Assembly: GCF_910592395.1 (NCBI RefSeq) | Contig: NC_088309.1 | Coordinates: 20,526,599 to 20,586,598 of the forward strand | Origin: Lineus longissimus | Taxonomy: Eukaryota; Nemertea; Pilidiophora; Heteronemertea; Lineidae | DNA: 60,000 bases | Direction: 5' to 3' | Shown here: piece by piece, positions 48,492 to 60,000 of the stretch | Position numbering within the stretch: position 1 is the first letter of the stretch | How the letters are laid out: every line of letters starts with the position of its first letter | Made by a program: the position numbers and the translations under genes | Notes under the pieces: model-generated | What the model was told of the DNA's origin: nothing | Databases searched by the model: none | The model's input: the letters and a program-made list of their open reading frames with translations, nothing else

Positions 48492-49176
48492 TGAACTCTT
48501 TCATCCCTATGACCGTGTATACACGGATTTCATAACATTTCCCAGACCCTGCTACCGCATATACACGGTGACGCCGAACTCGTTCATCATTGACGATCTC
48601 AAATGAGATTGGGGAGCCATCTACAGGTTGCCACTCCAACTAATAGACTTCTGGGCTTCACAGACGATATTTGGTTTGATTTAAATCCACAGAGGGGCGT
48701 GGGTGTTGAATATGATTTCGTGACAGTCGACGTCGTGAGCATTTTTTTCCTACAATTTTTCCTTTTTTCATTCCATTATTGTTTATATCATTCGGAATCG
48801 TTTTGGACATTGCTTCTTTGTATTCTATACTAGTTCTCTATTATTAGTATCAGTTTATAAAGACTCATTCAAAAAATTTCAAGGAAATATTCTTTTATTG
48901 CCATAAAAGTTGCTTCTGCCAATTCTTTGGAAAAATTTCGAACTCAAAAAAAGGCAAAATTGAGGAGACTCAGTAAAATATGCAAATTCATGAATCATTA
49001 ACGTGAATCTATATATCACTGTAACGTGGATTAATACCTTTCTAATGGTATCAAGCAAATAATGGTAGGGGTAGTAGTTTAAAAAAAATAAAATTCTGAA
49101 ATCCTGATTTTTCCTGAAAATCGGCTAGGATCTGGGAGTTTGTTGCGTCAAAATCGGCTAGGGCTGAAACAGTTGA
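48492..49176. mobile_element. possible degraded piggyBac-like element
   Basis: The left end TGAACTCTTTCATCCCTA and the complement of the right end TCAACTGTTTCAGCCCTA resemble the TTAAC.CTTTC ends seen elsewhere in this window, with mutated TTAA. Near the left end CCGTGTATACACGG and CCGCATATACACGG are repeated ~55 bp apart. Weak. Confidence 0.35.
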
Positions 49177-50060
49177 CGTTATCTCTTTTAGATTAATCCA
49201 TTACACTTACCCCTTAGTTACTTTAGTTTGTACAACCCAGCCCAGGTGGGAAAGTAAAAGTGATTTAACTTTACCGCCAAATTTTGAGGGAAGAACATCC
49301 TGGCACCAGTGGTTTTCAATATACTCCGCCTCTCGATATTTTGTGCGTTTAAGTCTATTAAGACATTGTGAAGACTCACGTTATAGGGGTTATATTATAT
49401 TTGTATATGACGAAGGACTTGAAAACCCCTTGATCTCTGCAGGATTGTACAACCGCTGATAGAGAACACGTAGATTTATCGTTCGTGCCATCGATACGGC
49501 GTTGCTAGTAGCTCCAGATTTATGAAAACATCATGATCGTGTATTGATCTTTTACTCCACGCCATTGGATGGATGTAGCCTCGGAGTCGTTAATTCCATT
49601 CATTCAAAGCTAGGCTAGTAGCATCGCGGGTATTTATTCATTTTACCAAAACCGGCAAGCGGGACCGGTCGTTAGCAGGGGAGGACAGGAGATCCCTATA
49701 CAAGCGATAGATAGATTAGGTTGTTTTGTATGTTCCTTTCTTGGTACCTAAAAACTGCCGTTATATTTTCGTCTAAACTGTGAGAATTTGAAAAAGAAAG
49801 GAATAATTTTTCAAGGATATTTGTGTTTTTTGTCTCCAAGTATTCATTAAGCGATAATTCGGTCATTACTGGATGAAATGTAGGATACTATTAACTGTAT
49901 ACTTCTATATATCTGTCTCGAGTAGTATACGTTTTCGAAGTGAGAGGAATACGGTTATATACTCTTACTCGTAACAGCCGGATACGTTAACGAAAAGGGC
50001 GGTGAGTTACGTAAACTGTTGAATCTCGATTTGATAAAGAAGTTATACCGGAAGGTAACC
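49177..50060 (+). promoter_or_regulatory. upstream region and leader of the SLC46 gene
   Basis: A TATA-like TTATATA lies at 49955-49961, ~100 bp before the start codon. A ~50-bp block at 49298-49350 (CCAGTGGTTTTCAATATACT core) recurs downstream of the gene at 54953-55005. No splice acceptor is needed to explain the start. Confidence 0.4.
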
Positions 50061-51686
50061 ATGAAGCTTTCAGTTTTGCCTCGTCCAATCCTGGACTGTA
50101 TCGAGAGCGGGGGTTTTGTCGCCGAACTGGTGTTCCTCCTGTATAAAACCGCCGAATCGCTTTCTGAGCCAACGGTAAAACTGTTTCTCTACCAAGAGAC
50201 TTGTTTGGATGAGTATTCAATTGAAAATGAGATATGTTACCATTTGAAGAATCATCCCGTCGAAGAGTCTCACGTACAGCAACTTGCTGCAAACTACATC
50301 ATGTACTATAAGATCTTACTCAACCTGCCCGCAATCATTTTGGGTCTTTTTTGCGGAGCTTGGAGTGATCGCGTCGGACGGAAACTTCCCATGATTCTGC
50401 CTTGCCTTGGGTCTATTTTCGCCGTTCTCATCTATATGTTGGGGATGCTTCCCACCTGGAAGACACTGCCCTTTATTTTCATCGGCGCAACTGTCAACGG
50501 AATGTTCGGCAAGAGCGCGGTCATCGCCATGGCTGTCCATAGTTACGCCACCGACACCAGCACCAACGACCAACGAACAAGACGCCTGGGGAAGCTCCTC
50601 TCCATGAACTTCTTCGGGTTGTTCTTTGGCTCGCTTCTTGCCGGCTGTCTACTGGACGTTCTCAGCTTTAACGCAATTTTCTGCATAGTCGTCGGCATCA
50701 ACGGATTAGCTACACTGGTGATTCTCATATTCCTGAAGGAAAGCGTCCCTGGAATCGAGGACGATCGAGAGAGGGACAAAAGTAAGGGAAGCGGAACATT
50801 TCTTTTTAACCCGAATAACATTCGCGAGTCGCTGATGGTTCTGTTTTGTCCTCGAGAAAACAACGGCCGTTGTCATCTGATGCTATTGTTTCTGACTGTC
50901 ATCACCAACCAGATTTGCAAGGCAGGAGAGGTCGACATCACGATGCTGTTTGTAGAGCGTGCCCCCCTTGGCTGGTCAAAGTCGCTCTACGGGTACCTCC
51001 TGGCAGTCGATTTCGCGTGTCTCGGACTTAGCCTTTGGATACTTCTACCACTTTTCTCAAACATTCTCGGAATAAAAGACGCTAACTTAGTCTTGATTGG
51101 TCTTACATTTAAAATCAGCCGTTTGATTTTTGTTGCCTTCAGTAACCAGACATGGATGGTATTCGCCTCTGTTGTGGTTGGTTCAGTGAGCGGAATGATC
51201 GTATCGGGGTGCAAGTCCCTCATCAGTAAGACAGTCACGGAAGCTGAAGTAGGCAAGAGCTTTTCTCTTCTGTCATGTGGAGAGACCGCTTCAAACCTTG
51301 TAGGTGCCATAATATTCACGAACATATACAGTGCAACATTTGAGATATTCCCTGGTTTTACTTTCATAGTCGAGGCGTTCATCTTCATCGCACTTCTAGT
51401 CATGTTCGTGTGGTTGGCGCGTGATATCAAGGCTTCAGAGAGGTACAGACTGTTGGAGTCCGTATCAGGTCAAACAAGCTATGGAACAGAGATGAATCCC
51501 AATACCCAAGAACCTCATGGAGATTCCACGGACATTCCAGAGTCAGTTCAGAAGGACAATTTGACTGTCGAGAAGTTTGAGTTTCCGCCTGATCTCGAAC
51601 ACGATGATCCTGTTGCTGAGAAGGGTAGGGCGACTAGGATGTCCACACTCTCGGAGGAGGAGGACTCCAGTCTTAAACAAGAATAA
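50061..51686 (+). CDS. SLC46-family (proton-coupled folate transporter-like) MFS transporter, single exon
   Basis: 541 residues in one exon. The open frame continues upstream without an ATG (a TTG at 50019), so I take the ATG at 50061, which has A at -3 (AACCATGA). The protein has ~12 hydrophobic segments, a major-facilitator motif A GAWSDRVGRK at 99-108 between the second and third membrane segments, a charged central loop at ~227-270, the SLC46-like SLISKTVTEAEVGKSFSLL at ~386-404, and an acidic cytosolic tail from ~455. SLC46 proteins move folates, muropeptides or related anions into the cytosol from outside or from lysosomes; the substrate here cannot be told. Vertebrate members are ~450-460 residues; the extra length is mostly the C-terminal tail. 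Being intronless beside intron-rich genes, it may be a retrocopy or an intron-loss lineage. Confidence 0.9.
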   Translation: MKLSVLPRPILDCIESGGFVAELVFLLYKTAESLSEPTVKLFLYQETCLDEYSIENEICYHLKNHPVEESHVQQLAANYIMYYKILLNLPAIILGLFCGAWSDRVGRKLPMILPCLGSIFAVLIYMLGMLPTWKTLPFIFIGATVNGMFGKSAVIAMAVHSYATDTSTNDQRTRRLGKLLSMNFFGLFFGSLLAGCLLDVLSFNAIFCIVVGINGLATLVILIFLKESVPGIEDDRERDKSKGSGTFLFNPNNIRESLMVLFCPRENNGRCHLMLLFLTVITNQICKAGEVDITMLFVERAPLGWSKSLYGYLLAVDFACLGLSLWILLPLFSNILGIKDANLVLIGLTFKISRLIFVAFSNQTWMVFASVVVGSVSGMIVSGCKSLISKTVTEAEVGKSFSLLSCGETASNLVGAIIFTNIYSATFEIFPGFTFIVEAFIFIALLVMFVWLARDIKASERYRLLESVSGQTSYGTEMNPNTQEPHGDSTDIPESVQKDNLTVEKFEFPPDLEHDDPVAEKGRATRMSTLSEEEDSSLKQE

Positions 51687-51869
51687 GGGCAGATGAACTT
51701 TCGAAGGATGTATTTTACCATGAATCAATTATGACCAAGTCCCCCAACCGTGCGTGTTAAAGGTCAGTGGCTCTGCAGTACATTTTCAGTCCTGCCAGTG
51801 GACAACGGTATATTGAGTTGCTCTGTAATACACGTATATTTCTGTTGAAAAAGAACTCACTGAGAGTGG

Positions 51870-52165
51870 ATATGTAATTCGGTTCTATAAGTGGAAAAAC
51901 AACAAGTGGGTCCGTAGTAATTTGGTTCTGTACGTGGAAAAACAACTAGTGGGTCTGTTGTAATTTGGTTCTATGACTTGAAAAACAACGAGTGGGTCCG
52001 TAGTAATTTGGTTCTAGTAGAAAACACAACGACTGCAGGTCTGTAGTAATTTGGTTCTATTCGTGGAAAAACAACAGTACGTCCGTAGTAATTTGGTTGT
52101 ATCAGTGGAAAACAACGAGTGGGTCCGTAGTAATTTGGTTAAAAATATCGAGTGGCTCGTTGGTA
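51870..52165 (+). repeat. ~43-bp degenerate tandem repeat in the SLC46 3' UTR
   Basis: About seven units of the form GTAGTAATTTGGTTCTAT followed by GTGGAAAAACAACGAGTGGG, with length changes of a few bases, all before the polyadenylation signal, so they would be in the mRNA. Confidence 0.9.
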
Positions 52166-52295
52166 GTACTTCAGTTGCTGCTGAAAAAAAAGTGTAAAAA
52201 AATCGAGTGGGCTTGTAATAATTCGATCAATGAGGATGGAAGAAACATTTCACTAACTGTTTGGATATTTCTTAGTGCTTTCCGTCTTGAGAAGA

Positions 52296-52301
52296 AATAA
52301 A
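52296..52301 (+). terminator. candidate polyadenylation signal of the SLC46 gene
   Basis: AATAAA within GAAGAAATAAAATG, ~610 nt after the stop codon. Confidence 0.55.
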
Positions 52302-54404
52302 ATGTAACTCGCTTCTCTCTCTGTGACAATATCCTGGTACCGTAATGCTGGTGTTTTATACCCCCAAGGTCATATGTTAAAGGGTGGTTGCTAGACTGAT
52401 TCATTTATGCTCTTTATTTTGTCTTTTTGGTATGACGCCATGCAGGTGCAACAAATAGAATGCAGAATTAGTTCATAGAGCAGCCTGCAAGTCTCTGTAC
52501 CGATACTAGCTTGTAGGGAAAGATATATTTTCAGAAAATGCTTTGGCCATTTTCTAATGAAGATTACTGAGAGGCTGAAATACTGATGCCCCAGTGTTAT
52601 TTACTGTGATGTGATTTTATTGTTATTTCTGATTTCTGTGGATAAATAGTTGTCAGCAGCAGCTGGTTTGTTTATTTTGTTACCATTATTGAGATATATA
52701 TCGGGTGGCCATAAAATGCGTCCGCATTTAAGTGGGCCTCTGACTGGCTCTTCGCCACTTCCCTCAAGCAAGAACGGTGGACTTCCGCGCACGTATTGGC
52801 CAATCAGTAGCCCTGAAAGATACTGTATGATTAATTAGCCGAACACATGCATTATACCGGTCTTCTGATTGGGCTATATCTGACAGTAACTCCCAAATTC
52901 ATGCAAGCGCAAATCCAGGCAATTGGTGAATTTACAATGGAGGCGTATAAGGAATCGTGTACAGAAAGCATCGGGAGGAAACGGAGCGGCTGCAATTGCA
53001 ACTTTCAAATTTGAAGCAGTTTCTAACATGGCATGATGAGGCCAACCCCGATCGGAGTAAAAATTCAAGTTGCTTATTGGAGCAACTGGTATTGCATGTT
53101 AGTCCAGTATGCCCCCTATCACCTCACACCAACCACGTCCCCTTTGGATCTCGTTTCTTTCCGCCAATGTCATTTTAAAACGAACAAGATGAAAAATGGG
53201 GTGGATCTCGGGTGAGGCTGGAACTAAAAGTTTTTGAGATTAAAGTGCCTTAGATTCGTTTTCCTCGTATCTGATAACAACTTATGGGTTTCGTTTGCCT
53301 GAAACAAATGATTGTTTTCTAACACAGGTTTTTGTTATTTTTTGTACCGACAGAAACTTCTACTTTTCGCCTTGCACTCACCAGTTATTTCTCGCCTCCA
53401 TCTTGCTTTCATTCCGACCGTCGGTACGTTTTAGTGTAGAGTTAACAGACAAAACATTTGAATAATTGACGAAGTCAAATCATAACTTGCAAAATGTGTC
53501 AAATATGCGTAGCGCGGCGAGCTGCAAACTCGAGAGCAAGCTAGCGCACTGACCGCATTGTCAAAACACTCATTGATTGGGAAAACGTACGAAGTTGCAT
53601 ACTGTGCCATTATCTCACCAATCATTGGCGTTACGATATATGAATAATTTGTGTGTTTAGTTCAGACTTCTGCTTACTCTAAACTCTGAACCTGAAACCA
53701 AATTTCAATTTCACAAACGTTCAAAGTACGTCGCACGGGCGTATAGATGATGTTGTTCAGGGTTTTTTTTCTCGTTAATGGTAACGCCCAATATCGTATA
53801 AGAGCATACTCTTTTCTACCTTTCCCCGGCTACAAGTAGTTTATGAATTGCTTGGAATTCGGGGTATAATATAGTTCATTTGCGATGGGCAAACTGCGTG
53901 TGCGAGTTGTTTCGCCGAAACGAAATGAGGTTGCTAGAGGCGATCCCGCGGCTTTCACTCGCATCTACTCACTTCATCCCCCAGTTTCATCCATGCGTTT
54001 TTTCCCGACAGCCTGCAAACGGGTCGGTCACATTAGATCCCGCTTGTCTGTGTACTTTAACATAAGAATATATGGTAGGGCACCTTAAACAATATCAACC
54101 AATTAAAGACAATGTGCAATCAACATAAGTGATGGCAGACGCTCTTCGGTATGATTACCCAATCTAGATTTTGACAAACAATATCAAGTAGATTAGCAAA
54201 CAATGTTCAATCGATGCATAAGAGTTCTATGTAGTTTGTGTGTTCTGTGAATTGCGACCAACGGTGAATCCACATGTAGCGGGAATGGACATCAATTAGT
54301 GAAGGGGAAGTTCAGAAAAGCCGTATTTGCTGCAGCAAGCCAGATCCTGATCGACCGCTAGTATATACTTTCCCTGCAGATATAAAAAATCATAGTCTCA
54401 TGTA
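52302..54404. other. spacer downstream of the SLC46 gene
   Basis: No gene I can support. A ~50-codon coding-like stretch from ~52957 (EETERLQLQLSNLKQFLTWH) has no ATG in frame and no recognisable family; it may be a decayed exon or chance. Other short frames are unremarkable. Confidence 0.45.
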
Positions 54405-54771
54405 TAGCATTCCGCGAAGTTACCATTTATAGCTCACAAGGTCATTCGCATAAGATATTGATGACGTTCTAGTCACGTGACAGTCGGACATCGACACTTA
54501 TTTCTACGCATTTGAGCTAATTTCAAAGTCAATTATCTTTGACCCTGCATTGTTTTTAGCATGAATGATACCATAGAGTCAGAGAGAGAAATATTCAGAA
54601 CAATTATGTAGTATTTCCAACACTCGGACATGTGCCAGATTGAATCTAACTACCCTAGTTAGAAAGCCTGAATCCATTACGAAACCGCATGTTTGTCCGA
54701 CATTGCCTGTAATTCAGAGATGGGGAAATAGAGGGCAGCAGCTGCAGTGACCTCATCATCGCGGAATGCTA
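54405..54771 (-). mobile_element. MITE copy 2, inverted relative to copy 1
   Basis: 363 bp (54407-54769) between TA dinucleotides with the same GCATTCCGCG/CGCGGAATGC ends. The sequence is the reverse complement of 47489-47850 with scattered substitutions. The two copies flank the SLC46 gene in opposite orientation, 6.6 kb apart. Confidence 0.85.
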
Positions 54772-54872
54772 TTAGTATATATTGGCTACATTCACATCAT
54801 CAACATGACACTAAATAGTCCTACGTGTTGGGGTTACAACTGCCGAAATATACCATTGCCCGAAAAACGATG

Positions 54873-55130
54873 CTCTGCATGCTGACCTCAATCTTAATGC
54901 TATAGTCATGACTAATCTGCCATGCAATGTTTTATGCGCAGCCAAATAATTTCATCCTGGCATAACCAGTGGTTTTCAATATACTCAGCCTATCGATATT
55001 TTTGTAGAATATGGCGTATGGAGTAAAAAAACCTGATCTCTGGATGAATGATTTGCATTTTATCTAGTCATACTCTGCATACTGACTGTATATTCTTGCT
55101 ATACATTCGTCTAATCTGCCTTGCTGAAAA
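54873..55130 (+). repeat. diverged 200-bp tandem duplication
   Basis: CTCTGCATGCTGAC at 54873 and CTCTGCATACTGAC at 55073, both followed ~40 bp later by CTAATCTGCC.TGC. The offset is exactly 200 bp. Between them lies the copy of the SLC46-upstream block (54953-55005). Confidence 0.5.
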
Positions 55131-58100
55131 CAATTGGCGATCAGCACTGAGTGAGCAATTATGAATTGGATTATTAGATATTCTTCTATATATGCATGTG
55201 ACGGAAATCGACAAACAATCCGTTAATTTGAAAGACAAACGAATAAAATCAAGCATACCTTGAACTAAAATGTGTAGTTTGATATGTGCAAGAGCTGTTG
55301 CCAAATTTCATGCACGTCATAACTTTTATAACTTTGAAGTTGAAGCATAATCTGCAACTACGCAATCTAAATTATGTAGTACCAACGACCAACTCTGAAA
55401 TGTTCGGCATATTAGAATATCTTTTGAAGTTGGAACACTTCACTGGTTACCCAAGCAACCGAATACGGAAATGATCAGTGAATGGGTCCTTAATGAAATA
55501 TTTAGAACAGGCTTTCTAATTTAGTGAAAACTGCCGGTAACCAACACCTTGCTTAGTCAGAAGTGGTAAATCCATTATCACTAAACGAGTTGTTTTGAAA
55601 TGCTGAAAATTTTGAGTGTTTAGCAGAACCCTAGTGAAATCAATTTTGTCTTCATCCCGGAGAATCAAAATCCTGAACTCCGGGCATTTTGTGCCAAGTC
55701 CAGGTTCCGAGTCATCTGGTATATTCAGAACCATTTTTTGTATGAAATGAAGATGAAAAAAATATAAAAGGCTAAATCCACTAACGAATGGGTATGTTTG
55801 GTAGATATATCAGTTCAGTTTTTAGTGTTTGCGTTGCTAGTAGAAAATCGTTGTGACTGCTGAATGGCCCTTTTTTGTCAATGCGCATTTTTTTTGAACA
55901 ATCAACATGAGGGCTTCATAACGGACATTATAGGCAAACACTAAATGGAGTTCCAATATATGCACTTGATGTTCAACTGTTTGATACATTGATTCAGCTC
56001 AGTGCCCACACAATGTTCATTACCTCGATAGTACACTATTAAATCGGACCAGACGACGGGTTATTCATGAAATGACATTACATCAAAAATATCACAAAAT
56101 GATCACTAGATCGATATAACGGTGGGCCGCGGTCGTAACGCCCCGCCGATGATTAGCTGTCGACGAACAGGCAAACTCCACAAAAGGTTCGCGGAAGTTC
56201 TGCACTCAGAACAGGAAGTTTTATCTGAATAAAATGTTCACTGCGTTCATTCAATGTTTGGCCATTTACATAGATCAAGCAATACGGAATAATACGGTGG
56301 ACATTTTGTTTTTCGTTCTCGTCGAAATTTTGAATATTGCTTTATTCTGTATTGTTCCCGATAAAATATTTCTATCTAGCAAAAATTTAAAAATGTGTGT
56401 GAAAATATTTTTCGACCGTGTTATATTATTTTCATTATCTCTCATTTTTATGACTAAATATTTGTTCTGACACTTAGGCGCCACCGTATAGAACAATTTT
56501 GTCGGAATTTTTTATTGGTGGCCAATGACTGCCAATTAAACCTGTTCGGGTGCATGACATCTGTCGAAACATGTTAATACTTTTTGCTTTTGCGCAATAA
56601 CATGTGCAGATAATGCGAGCACACTGAAATAAAGTATTGATGTTAGCTACATGTGGCAGAAGTTTGTTAAAAATGTAATTTATATTTTGGGACTTATTCT
56701 ACATGTAGATCAAACAGATATGATCATTTCTGTGCCGCTCACATTGTTTATAGTACACTTGTTCGTAGTGCAATGCATCAGCATATACGATGAAATTGAT
56801 AACAAGTAACGAGTATGATAAACTGCTTTAATATTCTTTGCTCAACAGCGTAGTTTGAGTTTGTATTCAGTTCTCATTCACATAATTTGCGAATTTTAAT
56901 TCATGTTAAGACTCTCCTAGAACATGAACTTGAAACAGTGGAAGACAAGGTCGACACAGCTACATGCAAAGCCAACCTAGCCATCGGCCAGGAAAAAGGC
57001 AAAGAAAATGATTCAACGCTATAGGGCATTACTAATCTGTTGGCGGCAGATAGGTTTTGATCACTGGGGCCTGACTTGGTCGTTAGTCGCCTGATGGGAT
57101 TGTCCACTATCATGAAAATCACCGGAAAGTACGACTTGATCGGTATTGGGAGTCTAATCAAGTCGACTATTTCTCCCATGACGAACCATCTTTCTTCTGC
57201 ATTTTCATTAAATCCCATTTGTTTTTTGGTTGATTATCTTGGCCTGCCACTCTACATGTTGTTCACTACAGGAATGGTTTCAAAAGTCGAAGTATGAAAG
57301 ACACTATACAGGTTCACTTCAGCTGGTATACTGCGAAAATCGTGTTCTGAACTGCATGGCGACAAACTGGCTATGACCCAGGAACAAACTGGGCATAGTT
57401 CCGTGCGGTTTCCGCGTCATCGAAAAGGTGCACGGGATTTTCTCTCTCTACTTCTGTTTGTCTCATGGTTTTAATCGCAATATACAGGTCCGTACAAGGC
57501 ATTCTGTATCTTGTAAAACCTGAATGCCCTTGAACGTGCATATTTATCTGACACTCACTTGAAGGTATACATGTATATGTTTAACCATTCACCCCACTGT
57601 CGTGTTTTTTCCGAATTTTTATCGACAAAACAATTTCAAGTGTTTCGATAGAAACGCAACTATGGTGACAGCCACGGTAAGACTCTCGATCAGTCCGCCC
57701 AGATTTGCCTCCTGGTGCCATTAAACACAGTCAGCGCGACCGAAATTCTAAATGGCTTGCGAATTACCATGATAGCTTTGTGCTAATAACATCAATATGT
57801 CATTAGCCAGGGCCGGATGCTTGTCTCTGCCTCAGAAGTTGTTCTTTATAAACTGAGTGGAGGCGCTGCGGGGAATTTGCATTCCCGTTCAACAGGGAGT
57901 ATGGTTATTTCCCATGTAATTGCAAGCAAGAAAGATGATAATTGGATTGGGAACGTGTAGGAGGACACACGTGAATGGGTTACACCATAATACAGTACGT
58001 GTATACAGAGTCAGAGGTAATGGCATACTTGGATAAACAAGTAAGCCCAATGAGGGAGAGTGAATAAAAATATGCATCCCAGCAAGTTTTTCCATCCCGT

Positions 58101-60000
58101 ATTATAGGTTCTTCTACATTTGTAGAAAAGCGTAGCAATACTAAACGTAAGCTGATAAAATGACCCTGCAGCAGCATTGTAAAAAAAACATTGGCAGATT
58201 TACTTACACGAAAAGGGAGTCTATCCTACATATACGGGGGTGTATCTCGCATACAGAAGTCGCAGTATCGAAAACCCCGGGGCGAAACCAGGTCGTCCTG
58301 CTACTATGTCTTTAATAACTGGTTGGTGGGACCTTAAGATGGGACTAGACTCCTTAACATCCCGGTATAGTGACAGTCAATCCTTGATCTTCGGCTGGAT
58401 GTCAATAAGGCACTGCATTGCTGTGCCATTGATGGTCGCGCCAAATTAAACTTCGCTGATTTGAGAAGAAAACGCTATATGATCCGATAAAATAATGCCA
58501 ACTGCAGCCCTACAACAATTTTCTCACATCTTGGACGGCTATAAAAAGTCCTAGACAGTTTGCTGAATCACATGTCCCAATCAACCGGGTAATCAATATT
58601 ATGCATCAGCTGCCTCTCTAACGCCATCAGCTTGTGACGTTAAGTGGGCGGTCGACACGGGGAGTAATGTAGTATTCATATCACAATCCTTTGTTATGCC
58701 TAACGAAATCATTTTTTTTCGACATGGATAAGGTTGTCGTAATTACCTTAGGTTTTCAATGGTAAATAACTGGTAGCTATATCTTAGAGCAGGGCGATGT
58801 TTTTTAAACGTGATGAACCTACACACAGCAATTGAGAGTTTGAAAAAATACATGCCCATCGTAAATGTCACGTTAACGAAAACGTCAAATGACGACACGG
58901 CTTTTCTTTCAGTATTTTGTCGTCGCGAAAACTCTCTCACAATAATACAAAATAAATCCTGTAGATTCTATATATTCTATAGATTTGGTATCACCAATTT
59001 TCTCTACAGATTTGTTGAAGGAAAACATTGCCTGATTGTGTAAGACCTTAATTTAAGCCCGAAAACAAGTCATGTGCACCATATCTAAAAGTGTTTCGCC
59101 GAGTCCCTAAACGGTACTATGTACCTTGCCTCTTTAAACATCACAATGAAGAAGCCCTCGACTCCCATGCGATATCCAATCAATGGCTACGTCAACAGTC
59201 GTCACAGGATATCGATCCAACTTAGTCTATTTCAGTTATGATTGCTCATGACCACCCGTACACTGCATGCAGTGCTGTACAAGTGATGCACTAGCGAATC
59301 CGGCCAATTCGACGTGACATGAAGCAAGCATATGGTTGTGGCTAGTAATTTGCAATGATTATTCAGCTATTGGCTTGATCGCTATCAAGGCATTCTATCA
59401 CCTCCTGGAATCCCTACAAGTAATTGGCCGCTGCCCGGTAACGCTGAGCATGAATACGTAAGCGGGGACAGAGATGAAATTGAAGAGAGCGATACATTAC
59501 ACGTAAGATTGATGCTTTAGTTTGAGAAAGGGAAGGATATATTGCACTGCAGCTGAAGTGATGATGCATAGAGAGGCTACATCAGTTGCATAGTGGGAGT
59601 ATACACGTATTATGATTGACGATATGCATGTATAGCCTATACATGTAGTATTGATTGCTGGAATTTTAAAAATCCAGTTTCTCGCTGACCGGCCTAGCAA
59701 TGTCACTATCAATCCTTTGCACTGCGAAGCTCAAATCCAATGCATCGGACCGTGCAAAGATGATCTCTGTACGGAGAGCTAACGCGTATGACAAACATCG
59801 GGCAAACACAGAAGCGCAAACACTCAAAACGTTAAACCGTTATCAAAATGAAGCCCAAGTTTTGGTCAAGACGCCCGTACTGATGACGATAGTCGTAACT
59901 CTCCATGGGATATGTTCCTAACATTCGTTGAAAAATTCTACGAGAAAGATGTGGTTTTATGACTACGGAATGAACCGGAATCATAAACAAAGTGGATTCG
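55131..60000. other. gene-poor 3' end of the window
   Basis: No conserved gene, RNA gene or intact transposon recognised. The longest frames (for example 105 codons minus at 56901-57218, 73 codons plus at 59700-59921) lack splice context and family resemblance. Around 56905-57020 the plus strand reads LLEHELETVEDKVDTATCK, which looks like a fragment of a coiled-coil protein, possibly from a retroelement. Confidence 0.5.

Noticed and set aside
50019-50060. Upstream extension of the SLC46 frame starting at TTG
   Set aside because: TTG is not expected to start a nuclear animal gene; the next in-frame ATG at 50061 has a good context.
53885-54088. 67-codon ORF with ATG after the SLC46 gene
   Set aside because: No family resemblance, no splice or promoter context, overlapping frame equally open.
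56901-57297. Overlapping 105-codon minus and 73-codon plus ORFs
   Set aside because: Neither resembles a known protein; the coiled-coil-like plus-strand peptide just upstream stops after ~40 codons.
59700-59921. 73-codon ORF near the window end
   Set aside because: Could be an exon, but there is no recognisable family and the context is cut off by the window.

Overview
The window is nuclear DNA from an intron-rich invertebrate animal. Genes are split into many short exons with GT-AG introns, one intron has U12-type AT-AC signals, and introns and spacers hold a tRNA-derived SINE, TTAA-ended piggyBac-like elements, MITEs and many minisatellites. Gene content and intron density suit a slow-evolving marine invertebrate (lophotrochozoan or invertebrate deuterostome). 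The sequence does not let me name the species.

Layout. (1) 152-35216, plus strand: the 3' part of a FURRY (FRY) gene. I resolved 42 coding exons that join in one unbroken frame of 2570 codons plus stop; the first ~440 codons, judged against a vertebrate FRY of about 3,000 residues, lie upstream. Its introns hold a complete SINE with a 14-bp target duplication, three TTAA-bounded elements (one with a broken piggyBac transposase tail), a long hairpin, duplicated exon fragments, several possible cassette microexons and the AT-AC intron. (2) 30359-32932, minus strand: an intact intronless 857-codon ORF nested in a FRY intron. It has an L1-ORF1p-like coiled coil, RRM and C-terminal domain after a 640-residue N-terminal extension carrying a repeated ~14-residue motif. 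No reverse transcriptase is next to it. (3) 35217-40080: FRY 3' UTR, then a repeat-rich spacer with an 837-bp imperfect palindrome. (4) 40949-46896, minus strand: a complete 12-exon ACOX3 gene (699 residues, peroxisomal AKL terminus) with probable 5' UTR exons up to ~48.4 kb. (5) 50061-51686, plus strand: a single-exon SLC46-family transporter (541 residues), head-to-head with ACOX3. (6) 52302-60000: gene-poor, with one MITE copy inverted relative to a copy in the ACOX3 5' intron.

The three conserved genes have unrelated jobs: FRY is a scaffold of NDR-kinase and morphogenesis signalling, ACOX3 does peroxisomal branched-chain fatty acid oxidation, and the SLC46 protein is a membrane transporter. 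Their proximity looks like ordinary chromosomal neighbourhood. The least ordinary items are the nested ORF1-like gene, the AT-AC intron, and the exon-derived fragments in FRY introns.
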